In this document: in pieces, positions 46,406 to 58,736 of the stretch
Layout: each line of letters opens with the position of its first letter
How positions within the stretch are numbered: position 1 is the stretch's first letter
Source: Eretmocerus hayati
Lineage: Eukaryota > Arthropoda > Insecta > Hymenoptera > Aphelinidae
Reading direction: 5' to 3'
NCBI GenBank assembly: GCA_029851415.1
Contig: CM056742.1
Coordinates: 149,921,121-149,985,120, forward strand
DNA length: 64,000 nt
Notes under the pieces: generated by a model
What the model was told of the DNA's origin: nothing
Seen by the model: only the letters and a program-made list of their open reading frames with translations
Databases searched by the model: none
Position numbers and translations under genes: made by a program

Positions 46406-48999
46406 CACCCGTATGGTGTGGGGTCAAAAAACTATCCAGTTCTTATAAAACATCATCGAGGGTGGCCATCAAGAAACGAAGATCATTTTGAGAACTGGAG
46501 AATTGAGCTCAACTCCAAAATCAATGATTTGAATTCATGCAACGCTTGCGCATGACAATATCAATTTTTACGTGAAATATGTGGGTTTCCAATTCGATTG
46601 AGGTTTTCAAAGGTTCTTACTCATTCTCGGATGTAGACATATTTCTCTCCTCCTCCTTCTTCTACTCTAAGTCGGCAATAAAAGAGAAGGAGGAAATATT
46701 TTTCAAGGATATGCACAAAGATCAGCAAATCAGCTTTTGTAAAGCAAAAATTTCTTGAATGCTTCTGTAGAAATTTTTTTTTAGTCCACAAATGAAAAAA
46801 TTTCGATAGATTATCTGAAATTCAATTGATTATTATGTTGAAACATTCATGAAAAACGAAAAAAATTCTAATTAATCTACCCCATCAAAAAACGGTATGG
46901 ATGCAACTATTAAGTTTGTATGGATCATTTTGAGAATTTAAATAAGCGTTCCTGAGATCTTTCCGATCGTTGAAGAAAGATGAAATCAGAAAATAAATCT
47001 TCAAATGTTACCATTAACCTCGTTATTACACGGGATATCCGATATTCCTGTTGTCGGTCAAGCAGCAATCTACTTTCCTATCACTCATTTAGCGAGCGAA
47101 TCGCGATCCGATTAAATTCAAGCAGGTGTAATAAAACCCGATATGATGCGCAGGCGCGACCGATCACCTGCTCAATGTTGACAACGAAGCAGACAGAACT
47201 GGACAGAACGCTACAGTGCATGAGTTCAGATGCTTGAAACTCATCATTACTCTTCTTTCGATAAATTGGAAATAATCAATAGATATAATAGTTCAGCTAT
47301 GTAGATCGCATAATTGGATACTTTCAACGATATTGATTCACGTATAGATATATTCGAATAATCCAATGTCATTCATCCACAGCAACATACATTGAGACGA
47401 CTCGTAAGTGGCGCGCGAAATCTCGATCGGAACGCCTCGAATCTCGAATATCGAAGTTATCCATTAATGATATAAGATATCAGTGTGAGTCCTGTGTCCG
47501 CGAATGAAAGAAAATTGTGAGCCAATTCCGAAGTAAATACTTGTATTGATCTCAAGGATATCGATCGAGTATCGTTAACCGACAGTAGATTAGTGTTCTC
47601 AATGGAATGTTTCATCTAGTGCCATGACTACTTAATTTTTCATGGATTAACGTATATGAGATCATTCACGAGGATCTTCATCATGATAAGTTAAAAAAAC
47701 GCTTTGCCTCGATCGAGTAAAATCCATCAGACCATTCCTGCTGATTTGAGAAAAAAAATCTCGTGCTACAAGAGGCGCACTCTAATTGATTTGAGATCTC
47801 TGCACTAGCGAACTTCTGCTGTCAGCCTAGTTTGACCGATAATATTATTGGTTTCCCAATCAAAGTGAGGGAGAAGTGTTAGGTATTTGACAGTGTTTTG
47901 AGATCTCACAAGATCGAAGAAAAATTTGCATCATCAGGGAAATTTTGAAAATATGTTATGTTGCATGACATGAGTATTTTTACTCGAAATGACGAAAGGT
48001 AGAACTCATTGATGGGTACTTCGTGAAGTAGCTAGATGATTTTACCCAAAATGCGATATGGAAAACGAGTTAGCGTCAAACACTGTCATCTATCACCAAA
48101 TTTATTTCTTAAGATAAAATGATTTGTAAGGAATTTGCTAACGTCACAATTCTCCTGGCGTGGGGAGCTCACGATAGAATAGAACAAGATTATACATGTA
48201 GAAAGCAATTACAGCGATTATTCGATAAGGATACATGTTGATCCAGGAATAATCGCGCAAAAAGGCAGTAGGTGTGCATTCGTATCGCGAGCCTAGTAAA
48301 GGAATACCCCATTCAAGTCAACATGTTTTGAATTTTTCATGGTCGAAATAGGTGGAAATCCCATTGCTTGAGGTCATAAAAATAATGAAACTTGACAAGC
48401 AATATTTTTTGTATGTGTGATTGGAAAATACGAGAAGTTGGACTTTTCCGCCACGCGCCATTAGTACAAATCCAATCATGCGAGGTACTGAGAATCTGGT
48501 TTGGTCACCGCGAATGAATTTCCCTTTGGCTCTTAATTTGATGGAATAGTCCGCCAACTTTGTTATTCACACTAAATTTTAGATGGAATTTCTGATTGAT
48601 TTACTCGTCATCGCTTTACAGCACTTTTTTCCGTACAGCAGACGTCTATTCTAAGAAGGAAATGTCAATACTCTCATTTATGAAAATTGCAGAAAAATTC
48701 TCACAAATTGAATCTCTGTTCTTTTTCTGGCTGATATCCTTCACTATATCGCTATCATCATCCATTCACTCTTAACAATGAATTTATTCTAATTTTATAT
48801 ACGCATCGTCACGCACACACATTAAAAACTGCACCATCAATTTCAAAACAGCATACCCGTGCGAAAGCATCAAAATTAAAGCTTCACACGGCTTTTAAGT
48901 GATAAAATCATGAATGATTACCAAAGCTAATTGGCTAGTGCACTCTACGCTACTTCTACCTCTACGCATGAATTTTTAAAAACATAGCCAGAGGTACCG
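46406..48999. other. Non-coding stretch
   Basis: No gene or repeat recognised. Confidence 0.5.
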
Positions 49000-49870
49000 C
49001 GTAAATCACGGAAACGAGTCTAGGTTCATCAGGGTAATGGCTGCTCTGCTACCACTTCACCGCTACCAACAGACACCACTACGATGTCTATACCGTAAAA
49101 AAACAAAAATATGCCCGAGCACAGAAGGTAACCGACCGTAGTGGTCTGCGCGTTAAAAAAAAAAAATAATAAAAAAAAAGAAGAAGAAGAGAAAAGAAAA
49201 AAATCAGCCACATCAAGAGTACGAGGTCGCGCGTGAACGTGCAAAAGCAGAGTTTACGGATCGGAATCAGGCTCGGCGATGCGGGTGAAAGATCGATTGT
49301 TGGTCTCGCGGTTGGTGTCGGTATAGTGGTGGTGGTGGTGGTCGTCGTCGACATCTATACAGTCCTTCTGATATGCCCGAGGCAAAAGCTCTGCAGCAAC
49401 TATAAAGCTCAAACTCTTTGCTCTTTGCGGGCGTCTATTTCGCCGCTGCCACCGTTATTATATTGTGCAGTGCCCGATCGGCCGTTTCAAGAGGCCCTCA
49501 GCGTATATTGTATAGATATATAGATAGAACCCTTTATGAGCGAGAACCTCGACTTCGTCGTCGAAGAATAAGCCGAGTGGAGGTTTCCGTGCCTTCAATC
49601 CGCGTCAATATATAATATATGAAAGCTTGCGAGTGTAGGCAATAATTGAGGCCTGTGGGCTTTGCACGAGATTAGCGGGAATTCAGGGAGGCACTTTGCA
49701 CGATCGCAGAGCGATAAAACCAAAGCGAAAGCAACACATATATAGATAGATAGATAGATAGGTAGGCAGTCACAGCAAGAGTGTGGCAATATTTTGTTAC
49801 GCAAGCTTTCTCGCGAGCGGATTTTTGTGCTTGCATAGAAGTTGACCAAGTGCTGAAAGTTATACTCTTG
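49000..49870. other. CpG-richer block with microsatellites
   Basis: Contains GTG/GTC trinucleotide runs (49326-49350), an A/AAG-rich run (49155-49203) and a TAGA run (49742-49762). Higher CpG than the surroundings suggests promoter-proximal DNA. Open frames on both strands here are compositional. Confidence 0.45.
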
Positions 49871-50825
49871 TCCTATTCTTTACGCACATCATGTGTAGGG
49901 ATGCTTTCAATTTTCTGAGTGGATGGGGTTAACTATTTACCTCAACCACGTAGTGTCTCTTTGAGAATTTCAGTTGAAAAAGAAGAAAAAAAAAGAGGAA
50001 TGCCAGAGGCTGCGGCTATGAACTCTAGCAAACTCATTTTGTCAGAGAGAGTCCGTCTGGTATGGAATGCGTGCGTGCTTGGCCGCAGGGGGTTAGGAAA
50101 CGATACGTGTTTGTCGGAACTTTTGAGCGCTGTACGTACATTTTACTAGCAAAATTATCCGTGGAGAAAATCCTTGCGGCTTGGTTTTGCAAACAAAGAA
50201 AAATGCACGAGCTTTGCCGAGCTTAGCATAATTTCTGCTTGCGGTTTTTTATGAGCAAAGTTGGCATAATTTCAGGAAAATGCTCGCTAGAGTTATAACA
50301 CGAATATTTTCGTACACATTCACGGACTTTTTCTCAAGGAAATTCAAAGTTATGCAGTCGTTCTTCCAAGAAAACAAAACGGACTCTATTATGAAATCAG
50401 GCTTTACTTTCCGTGTTTGTACAGTATGAGAAGGCGAGCATTTTAAAATGACACGCAAGGATCTTTTGGAAATGAGATTCCAAGGGTTGGAAAATCGATG
50501 GCACTCGTGGCTATTTCCGAGTTTGACAGAAACAATAAATTGTACGTCCTCGATAGCTATACGATTTCCGGGATATGATTCCGATCTTGCGGGAATAGAA
50601 TTTAGATGGCTCAGCCCGTAAAATGTTTCAAAATTCCTCACCGGCATGTATTTTACTTCCAAATTGGATAAATTTGAATTTCAAATTTGTGAAAACTTGC
50701 ATGAGGAAAAGAGACAGAAAGAGGAAGGCTGGAATTTGCTATTTTTGTTGTGGTTAAACCGAGCATGCATCGAATTTTTCCGCCTTTCTCAGGCTATATT
50801 GGCTCGCAACCACCTACTGTACAAC

Positions 50826-50848
50826 TATGTATGTATGTATGTATGTAT
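50826..50848. repeat. TATG microsatellite
   Basis: About six tandem TATG units. Confidence 0.9.
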
Positions 50849-51421
50849 CGTGTATAACAAGGCCTAGAATTTGAACCTTGTTAAGGTTAGAATATAACGG
50901 AATTCAAAAACTGTAGAATATGTTGGCAGAGTATAAAAATGAAAACCTCACAGTTTACGAAAAAAGCTATCTGAAAGAAAAAAAAACAAGCTACAATTTC
51001 CCCTTTGTACACAATTTTTTGAGCTTCTCCAGCTTTGCAAGCTTTGTTGAACAAATGAGGCAAGGTACAATCTACACAGTGTGAACCAGTTCTCGACTAC
51101 TACTACTACTACCCTGAAAGTAGATACACTAGATCTCTCAAGTGTGTACTCAGTTGAGCTTCTACACTTGGCTCTCGGAAACGACACACCGAAGTGTCTT
51201 GCCCTCGTACTGCAAGCAATACTCGTATAATTTCACAGACATTGCAAACCACACGCATAACAAGACATTACATATATGTGTGTGGAATACACACTTCCGT
51301 ATCTGGAAACCCATAACACATAATAGTATACGTAGATGAGGTCGTCGTGGTACATGAGAGATGCACGGATGCATCAGCAATAGTATATAGAAGCAAGGGA
51401 TCGATTGCCAAATGCACTTAC

Positions 51422-51531
51422 GTCAAATTGGATTCAAACTCGCTGTGTCTGCTGCTAAGGCGACGCAACTTGCACGCTTCGCGACAGACGGGGATCATCC
51501 GTGATCCAATAAGATCGTAGAAACGCCAGCG
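51422..51531 (-). CDS. Possible exon, product unknown
   Basis: A minus-strand 110-base segment between an acceptor (CCAATTAACTCAG|CGCTGG) and a perfect donor (TTTGAC|GTAAGTGC). It is open throughout in one frame: RWRFYDLIGSRMIPVCREAC then KLRRLSSRHSEFESNL. An in-frame ATG (MIPVCREAC) allows it to be a first coding exon instead. It is GC-richer than the flanks. No family recognised and no partner exon found. Confidence 0.25.
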
Positions 51532-52124
51532 CTGAGTTAATTGGTTAGATTGCTTTTTTAATAATTAAGCATGAACAAAGAGACCGGGAGAATGAATGAA
51601 AGAAAGAAAAAAATGAGCCCAGAAGAGAAAAATTGTATGGAACTTCCACTGCAGTTTGGTCTATTGTACAGCTTGAACATCGACACGGAGCTTTTTCGGT
51701 TAGGTATTTTGTGAAACTTCAGTCGATAACTTTTATTCACTTATTATCTTTGGATTGGGACAAGAGTATTTTTTGAAATTGAAAAATAATTCTATTACAT
51801 GGCTTCACAATTTATGATGGCGCCCTGTGCACGTGAATGCGATTTTGAACATCTACACGATTCATGTTCTCAGAACAGAATGAAGTCATTAAATTCTCAG
51901 GCCTCAAAAGGTTATATAAGCATTGGGCCGAACATGATACTTCGTCACTAGAGTCCAAAATCCAAGTTAGAAGTTAGAACATGACAGATTCAAGTTAGAC
52001 AGTTTTGTAATGGAATAATGGTGTAAATATATTTTGCCCCAGTGAAGATACACAATGAAACCTCTAACCGACTTGTAATTCTGTATACTACTGGAGTCGG
52101 ATAGAAAACACATGATAAGGTGGG
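51532..52124. other. Non-coding stretch
   Basis: No gene or repeat recognised. Confidence 0.5.
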
Positions 52125-53042
52125 TGTACCCTACTTGCCCCCATTAAGCCATTTTCTTAATAACTTTGGCCCATCTCCATATTTTCCAACGTACCTTAGC
52201 TCATTTTGAAGCTTGTCTCAAGACTTTTAAAGTGAGTCAAAGTACATTCAATTTGAATCAACTGGAGCCAAACTGTTTTAATTCTCCCAAAAGGTGAATT
52301 TTGGGAGTTTACGAAAGTGTGTACCCAACTTGCCCCCATTAAGCTTTTTTCTTAATAACTTTAGTTTACTTCAACGATTTCCAACGTGCTTTGAATCATT
52401 CTAAAGCTTGTTGAAAAACCTTAAAAATTCACTAAACTACGTCCAAATTGGATCAATTGGAGCCAAACCGTCTAAATTCTTCCGAAATAAATGATGGAAA
52501 TCGGCGATAAAGTGTTTTTATCGCCGTGCACGCACATTTGGAGCTTTTCGTTGGTTCAAAACACTATTTTTGACCTACATTGACGTGATAAACACGTTCT
52601 AAGTAGTAAAAAAAGTCGTTCTGCACGCCCTTTCGAGATAACCATATGGGGGCATGTTAGGTACACTCCGATGTTGGCATCCTTGTTTACAAATCGTCTC
52701 CGTGTTTTGCACATAAAACAGCTCCATATTCAAATTTTGCAATTTTGAAAAATGGATTTTGAATAGCAAGGAATCGAATGCGCTAAGGTACGTTAAGATT
52801 GGTTAAATTCAAAGAATTTGGCACCGATTTTACTGAAGGCGATTCCGTCGGTGCTTTCTTAGCCGTGCAAACACGAAAAATGGAAAACTCACTTTATATT
52901 TTCTGGAGAACGCAGGAATGATTCGGGGTCGACGCAAACTACTTACTTTCTCATATTTCAACATAACAAACGTAAAAAAAATTGCCGGGAGGCCAAGGAA
53001 TGCCCATCCCCGAGATCGGCATATGGAGGCAAGTTGGGTACA
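52125..53042. mobile_element. TGTACCC-TIR element, copy 2 with duplicated left end
   Basis: The right end ATGGAGGCAAGTTGGGTACA matches copy 1. The left terminus occurs twice, at 52125 (TGTACCCTACTTGCCCCCAT) and 52320 (TGTACCCAACTTGCCCCCAT), each followed by TAAGC and TTTTCTTAATAACTTT-like sequence. The 723-bp unit 52320-53042 is the counterpart of copy 1, and 52125-52319 is an extra left-end segment. Non-coding. Confidence 0.85.
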
Positions 53043-53059
53043 CTTATCTTATATACTTT

Positions 53060-53285
53060 CATATATAAGTTGATTATTTGGTCTCATCGATCTTGAAGGA
53101 CGGTGGGGAACTAAATAAATTCCCAAAATTTGATGAAAGAAATTTTATTGCTACGTTTCGTCCACTAGGTTTCGTGGACCTCATCAGGCTTCAGGTTTTT
53201 TATTCTTTAGATCGTCATGATATTTTTTGAACGATCTTGTAATAGAGCACAGACATAACGTCTGGCTCCTGTCGATACAGGTAAA
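53060..53285 (-). mobile_element. Single arm of the hammerhead-like foldback family
   Basis: Homologous to 22403-22620 (GAAGGACGGTGGGGAACTAA; AGCACAGACATAACGTCT), with no inverted partner. It lies about 20 bases from the right end of the TGTACCC element. Confidence 0.85.
53155..53187 (-). ncRNA. Hammerhead-ribozyme-like catalytic core (third copy)
   Basis: On the minus strand: CTGATGAG, GTCCAC, loop GAAACCTA, GTGGAC, GAAAC. Both boxes and the 6-bp stem are intact although the flanks differ from the 22-kb copies. No cleavage-site segment identified. Confidence 0.4.
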
Positions 53286-53289
53286 TAGA

Positions 53290-54540
53290 AGATTCAAGAT
53301 CATAGTGGACAGACCAAACTAATGCAATTGAAATTCATATCACTATGACAGTTAAATCCGGCTATGAAATATTTTCGAGCATAATGTGGCAAGAGGTGAT
53401 TACGAGGTGATTAATAAACGGTAGGATCAAGTCCTCATGCTCAAATTTCTATTCTCGTTGATTCCTACAATGCAAGAATAGACGTTGCACAGTAGTGAAT
53501 TTTTTAGACTTTTTAACGATCGATCAAAGTTGACGGACGTTAATTCTATTTGAATTGATGGATCGATCGTCGTGCTTTCCTCTATTCCAAGGCTATTGGA
53601 TTGACATCGAAAGATTTCATTTCGACCGGCGAGTGAACGTGCAAATCTCGCTCACGTACTTTTCTATCAGAACGTGTATGTAGATTCCTCGAGTCTGAAA
53701 TGCTACAGTAACTACAGGTATCAGATTTTAGGAAAGATATTGTGGTATTGGGTATTACATTAAAAAAGTCTCCGTTTCTGGTGAAGAAGGCGGATCTAAA
53801 TCATCACGGCATGAATCAGTTTCAATTCAAATATTGAGAGCACAACTTCTATTGGATCTTCCTTGATCTTATTGACATGAAGACAATTCTGTGCACTGCC
53901 CGATAAGAAGCCCCGAGATCATACGAATGATACGGGAAGAATTTTTGAGTTCACTCTCGAGGACCGATTTTTGTCATACTGTTATCTTGCAATACTGGAA
54001 AAAATTGCTGAATTTGTGTGACAGCAGGCTATGACTTCTGTAAAAAATTCAATTTATTTCATTTTTGATGAGATGACTAAAAAGGCTCAAATCCGAAATT
54101 TCAGAACTACTTTAATAATTACTGCGCTCTCATTGAATAATCATTCTGCAACAAAGGTAAAATTGTTTTGGAACAAAAAAAATTCCACAGACTTATTTCC
54201 ATCGAACGAAATTGAAAAGGGCATAGTATTAAATCTGTTTTGTCAATGGAACATAGTCGATTCCCATTGACAAATCAATCGAAGGAGAAGAAGTCTCATT
54301 CCCTCCAAAGAATCAGATACTTGAAAGGAAATGAGAATGCTCAATTTGAACGCAGAGGAATGCTTGAACAAGCTATCATAGCTATAATATGCTTTAAGCT
54401 CCTCAAAATGAGTTTCGTATCTCGATACAACGGAAATTTCGCTGTCACAGAATCAACTTGAATTTCGGCACGCCAAGACGGCATCAATTGCAAAATCCAT
54501 CCTCAAGTCGTCAAACACGAGTCAACTTGTTTACCGTGTG
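53290..54540. other. Non-coding stretch
   Basis: No gene or repeat recognised. Confidence 0.5.
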
Positions 54541-54544
54541 GTTG

Positions 54545-54600
54545 TCTAACGGTACAGAACGTATATAAGCCGCACTCAGGTTGATTCGATGTGAAACACT
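54545..54600 (+). promoter_or_regulatory. Candidate TATA core promoter
   Basis: GAACGTATATAAGCCGCACT: a consensus TATATAAG (about 54562) in a locally GC-richer block (54540-54690). No convincing downstream coding exon. Confidence 0.25.
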
Positions 54601-54699
54601 CGGCGACTCGATCACGTGCCCGGGGCTTATTCCTCTTGCGAGCGCTGCACTGCTCACGCTCTCATTTCGCGAGTGCGACTCTCGTGCTTTCAATACACT

Positions 54700-55668
54700 T
54701 TAATACATATATAGTCTACACTGCGTTATGTAGTGTGGTATTGGCCTATGAGATAACAAATACGTGGAATGAGAGACTTTGAAAGTACGTCAAGTTTATA
54801 CTCAAGTCTGTGTGCATCTGATTTTAGCTATTAATCACAACCAAGTTTTAATGGAAACTAGCATTTTTCGTTGCAAAATTTGGGCCTTGGATTTTTCTTT
54901 GATAGATACATAACGGAAAAAACTCTTTTCGTGGTATTATTTCAGGACACCACTTCTGTCACAACAATTTAATATTATTTTCATATTTCGAGGGTTCTAA
55001 TGCCTCAAATTTTCTCCAACAGCAATATGGTACAAGCGGAATAGTTTGTTACAAGAATATGAATCTCATACGGAGCGGGGTTTACTTCAAGTGAGTCGAT
55101 AGTTTATTCGCAGCTAAAAATTACATGTCCAACTTCGCTTAGTTACCACTTACCAACGAGTTGCAGTCAAGCGGTAAACAATGCTTTCACTTTTTACTTA
55201 GCATTAATTTCAGAACTTGTCGTTACTTACACTCGAGTTCGATGCGGTGGCCACTCGAACACTTCATTCTTTTTGCCGCACACGGGAGCGTAATTATTCT
55301 CGCAAATTTGTCTCCCTCAGCGTAAGATAATGTTCAACAAATGATCTTCGGAATTTTTCAATCATTTTTTCATCATTTCGTGTGATAGGGTATATCAAGG
55401 TAGAACTCTATCGTAACCTCACTTTTCAAAATGTTCAAATATTTGAACTTTCACCCATCCAGTCCGAATTCCGTCAGAGGCTTTATATTATTCTGGTTCT
55501 AGTGTATTCGAAATTTCAGAGGCCTATGATTTGTATAAGCGGAAAGAGTGAGCCACAAACATGCGTATTTTTGTCTCAACAGTGACATATTTGTGACTTG
55601 ACGACGAATTTGGGCAAACAATGGCTCGTGGCTAAGCCCCAAACTAACCAGGCTCTGGGTAAAAACTT
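54700..55668. other. Non-coding stretch
   Basis: No gene or repeat recognised. Confidence 0.5.
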
Positions 55669-55821
55669 CTGACAAAGAGAGGTCAGGGAGTGCGGGTCAC
55701 GGATTTGGATGAAACTCTGGGGATGGTCTCCTTTTAGCACCAAAAGATGATATCCAAAACGGCAGAGTTTAACGCTCAAGCGTTCTCGCGCCTCGAGCTA
55801 TGACATTAGCATTGCCCATAT

Positions 55822-57225
55822 GATTGATTGATTGATTGTAATTTTATTAAGGACGGGGATTATAATCCCATTCGCCCAGTTAGAGATGATTACAGCTGGA
55901 TAATTCAGAACCACGTAAATACATATATAGAAATTCAACAGAGGATTAGAATATTGGAATGTAGATAGATAAACAACAGTGATGAATCCTAGCAAGATTT
56001 CGTATGAACAATATTTCTCCTTGCGAAGAGAGCTCTCAATTCAGGTGTCATGTACTGATCATATCATAAAGGTTCTCGAATGATATTAGCTAAAGATGGT
56101 TGATGAGCAATTAGACCTTCTCGTGAAACGCGCTTGAACCAATCGTCGCGGTCAGAGTCTAGTTAGTGTCTGAACAGTAACTCTTCGGGGTTTTCCAGAC
56201 TCAAATTTAGACCCAAGTCCAGGGGTTTGTTAAGTAGGAATGAAGCGCAGATTATGCACGATTGGTTTAAAGCTTCAGTACGCGGAATACGATACGTGAA
56301 AGAGGCTTTGTTGTTACGGTTCAATTGACGCAAGATAGGATTTTCAACTGCTAGGGAAAACTTTGTTCCCAAGAAGATTGGTAGATCATACTTGATAACT
56401 GCAAGGGCTAGTGACCCTAGAAAATAATCTCTGCGCTTCTCCGCGGAGAGCCATCCAAGGCTGATGCGGTGTTGCGTGACATGGGGCTGACGTGGAATGT
56501 TTCCACAAACAAATCTGATGCATGCATTGGGCAATCGATGGAGCTTGAGGTTTTGTTCTTTGCTCAATCGTAATCAAAACATGGCAATACTGGACTGCTT
56601 GCGAGTTGCTGCGAACGAGCAAAACTATGAACAGCAGTTCTTAGGGAATATAGTGACACATGAACTCGTTGGCTACTTGGCTAATCTGTTTACCCCAGTC
56701 AAGCGAGGGAGTAATTAGCATACCCAGGCTCTTGACGCAGTTTGAATAAGGAATCGCCTCACCCATGACTTGCACGCACGGTATTTGACCAAAGTCCACC
56801 TCGCGAAGATAGAGTTCACTTCCGAAGATTATTACAGATGTCTTCGATGCATTGAGTTTGAGGCCATTGTCAGATGCCTACTGGGCAACTGCTTGGGCAT
56901 CTAGTGATATCAAAGCGATGTGCTCGAGGAGCTCACTGGGCATGCAATGTAGATAGATGCTAGAGTCGTCGGCGGAGATAGTGCATTGCGTATGCCTCAA
57001 AACTTCGGGAAGGTCATTAATAAAAATTAAAAAGAGCAGGGGACCTAGCACGCTACCTTGGGAAATGCCAGTAACAAGTGGCAGCCAGGATTTGTGACTC
57101 CTATCTGCAAGGCGAACTGCTTGGTGGCGTCCGGTGAGATAGCTGGCGAACCAGCCAATGACGAGATCGGTGCAGCTGATAATGGGCGGGTCGATAAGGG
57201 TCCTTGTTGAAGGGGTGATATGTGT
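55822..57225 (-). mobile_element. Non-LTR retrotransposon (LINE), 5'-truncated copy 2
   Basis: The minus strand reads WFASYLTGRHQAV, GISQGSVLGPLLFLIFINDL, then TISADDSSIYLH: RT motifs 4 and 5 with the catalytic ADD. A stop follows, then NGLKLNASKTSVIIFG and KSLGMLITPSLDW, then frameshifts into HRLPNACIRFVCGNIPRQ. The 3' end has palindrome GGGATTATAATCCC (55856-55869), AATAAAATTAC and an AATC tail of four units. It is the same family as copy 1 and of CR1/Jockey-group type by motif style. Confidence 0.92.
56163..57220 (-). pseudogene. Reverse transcriptase fragment (copy 2)
   Basis: Covers the RT from the thumb-proximal region preceding motif B (GISQGS) and motif C (ADD) to the conserved C-terminal block. 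A stop after SLDAQAVAQ, another near 56640 and a small deletion in the PxxDY region disable it. The 134-codon piece at 56163-56567 (KEQNLKLHRL to NPEELLFRH) is the longest intact part. Confidence 0.9.
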
Positions 57226-57389
57226 GTGTATATACTGTAATGCATAGGATCTAGTCAGTAGCTCGGGAACGCTTGAGTGTTAGACTCTGCGGCTTTGGCC
57301 ATCTTTTGGAGCTAAAAGGAGACTATTCCCATAGTTTTACGAAATCCGTGACCCGCAATCTCTGGCCTCTCCTTGTGAGTATATTTTCA

Positions 57390-58733
57390 ATTATTACAAA
57401 GAGAGATATGGAAGTTAATTAGAATCCTGCAAGAAACACGTTTTAAATTGACCAAAATTTGGAAGTTCATAGCTCTTTTCGCACGCAACTTAAGACTTTG
57501 GAATTCCATTCAAGTAATATTTACGTCAAATGCTACCTATTTTAATGATTTTATCATGGTTCTTTAGGCCAATCAATTCACGATAATACAATACCTAAAT
57601 CACGGTGTCATAAACAATACCATTAAATACTCTAAATGAAAGCTAAAAGTACATCAGTGATACATTGCAAAATGATTCTTTCAAGGCAGGTAGTGAATTT
57701 ACATATCAAAGTCTATCATTACGTATATTTGATAGACGGAATCCTCGATACTTTATCGACGTACATTGTCTCCAATCAAAAAAGTCTCATGTGAATTCAC
57801 CTTCTCTAATTACGAATTTTCCCTTTACCTTTGGGAATTCAATACAGAAGTGAAATTACCACGTTACATCAAAGTTCATTCCACAGCTATTCGTCGACTT
57901 TCACTTTCCTACGAATCGATTTCAAAGTTCTCACAAAACTACCAAAGTGTAAAAAAACTATGTGCCCTCTCTCATTAAATACTTCCCTGACCTTATCTAG
58001 ACCCACGTCATTTTGAATAAGAGGGCACACTACCGGGTATATTCTACATGTATAATTAAATACGTGCAGAGCACAAACAAGGCAGGAATTATCCGCCAAT
58101 GTGACAGAATAACTCGATTCGACATTTCAGAGCCTAATAGAAGCTCAACTGGGCAGTAGAAGCGCAAGTCTATCGATCAGTAAACTCTCAGAACCCATAC
58201 TGGGCAATGCGTGCACACAACACACAGACTGAGACAAACGTTTATTGTGCATACACGTACGTACAACTATATACAGAAGAGGCTATTGACACGTACCTTT
58301 GTGAATCTTCTCATCAAACTGTATAAATATTTCATACGCTCGACCACGCGACTTTTTCATTATTCATATGCCTCTCTAAAGCGCATATTTCCTTGATCCG
58401 TGCATTGCAACCTGAGCGAATTTTTTCATACAATCTCTATAATTTTGAAGAGATTACTTGATTATCGCTAGAAAATCTATTGCCAATAAATATGTGATAC
58501 AAGGAAAAACATAGAAGCTACAGGTTAATGGGAAAAGAAAATTTATTCTCGAAAAAGTTTCGTAGGAAAATGTGGCTTACGTGTAGTGATGGACAGGTGC
58601 ATGTATAGTACAAGGTGTTGTGCATTCAAAGTCTGACGATGATGTGTGGGTGGCGTTACGAAACACCACAACTCGTTATCTACTTGTGACCTAGTTTAGA
58701 CAAACTAGAGTCGGACGGGCGGCGCGGCGGTGG
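57390..58733. other. Non-coding stretch
   Basis: No gene recognised. CpG rises after 58690. Confidence 0.5.
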
Positions 58734-58736
58734 TAA

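Larger units (their letters stand above)
55672..57388. mobile_element. TIR structure enclosing a LINE fragment
   Basis: 55672-55815 and 57240-57388 are inverted copies of a sequence of about 145 bp: CAAAGAGAGGTCAGGG with its counterpart at the far right, then GCGGGTCACGGATTT, TAGCACCAAAAGATG and GCTCAAGCGTT. The same sequence forms the outer ends of the Foldback-like element at 40150-42930. Between the inverted copies lies only the LINE fragment. Confidence 0.75.
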
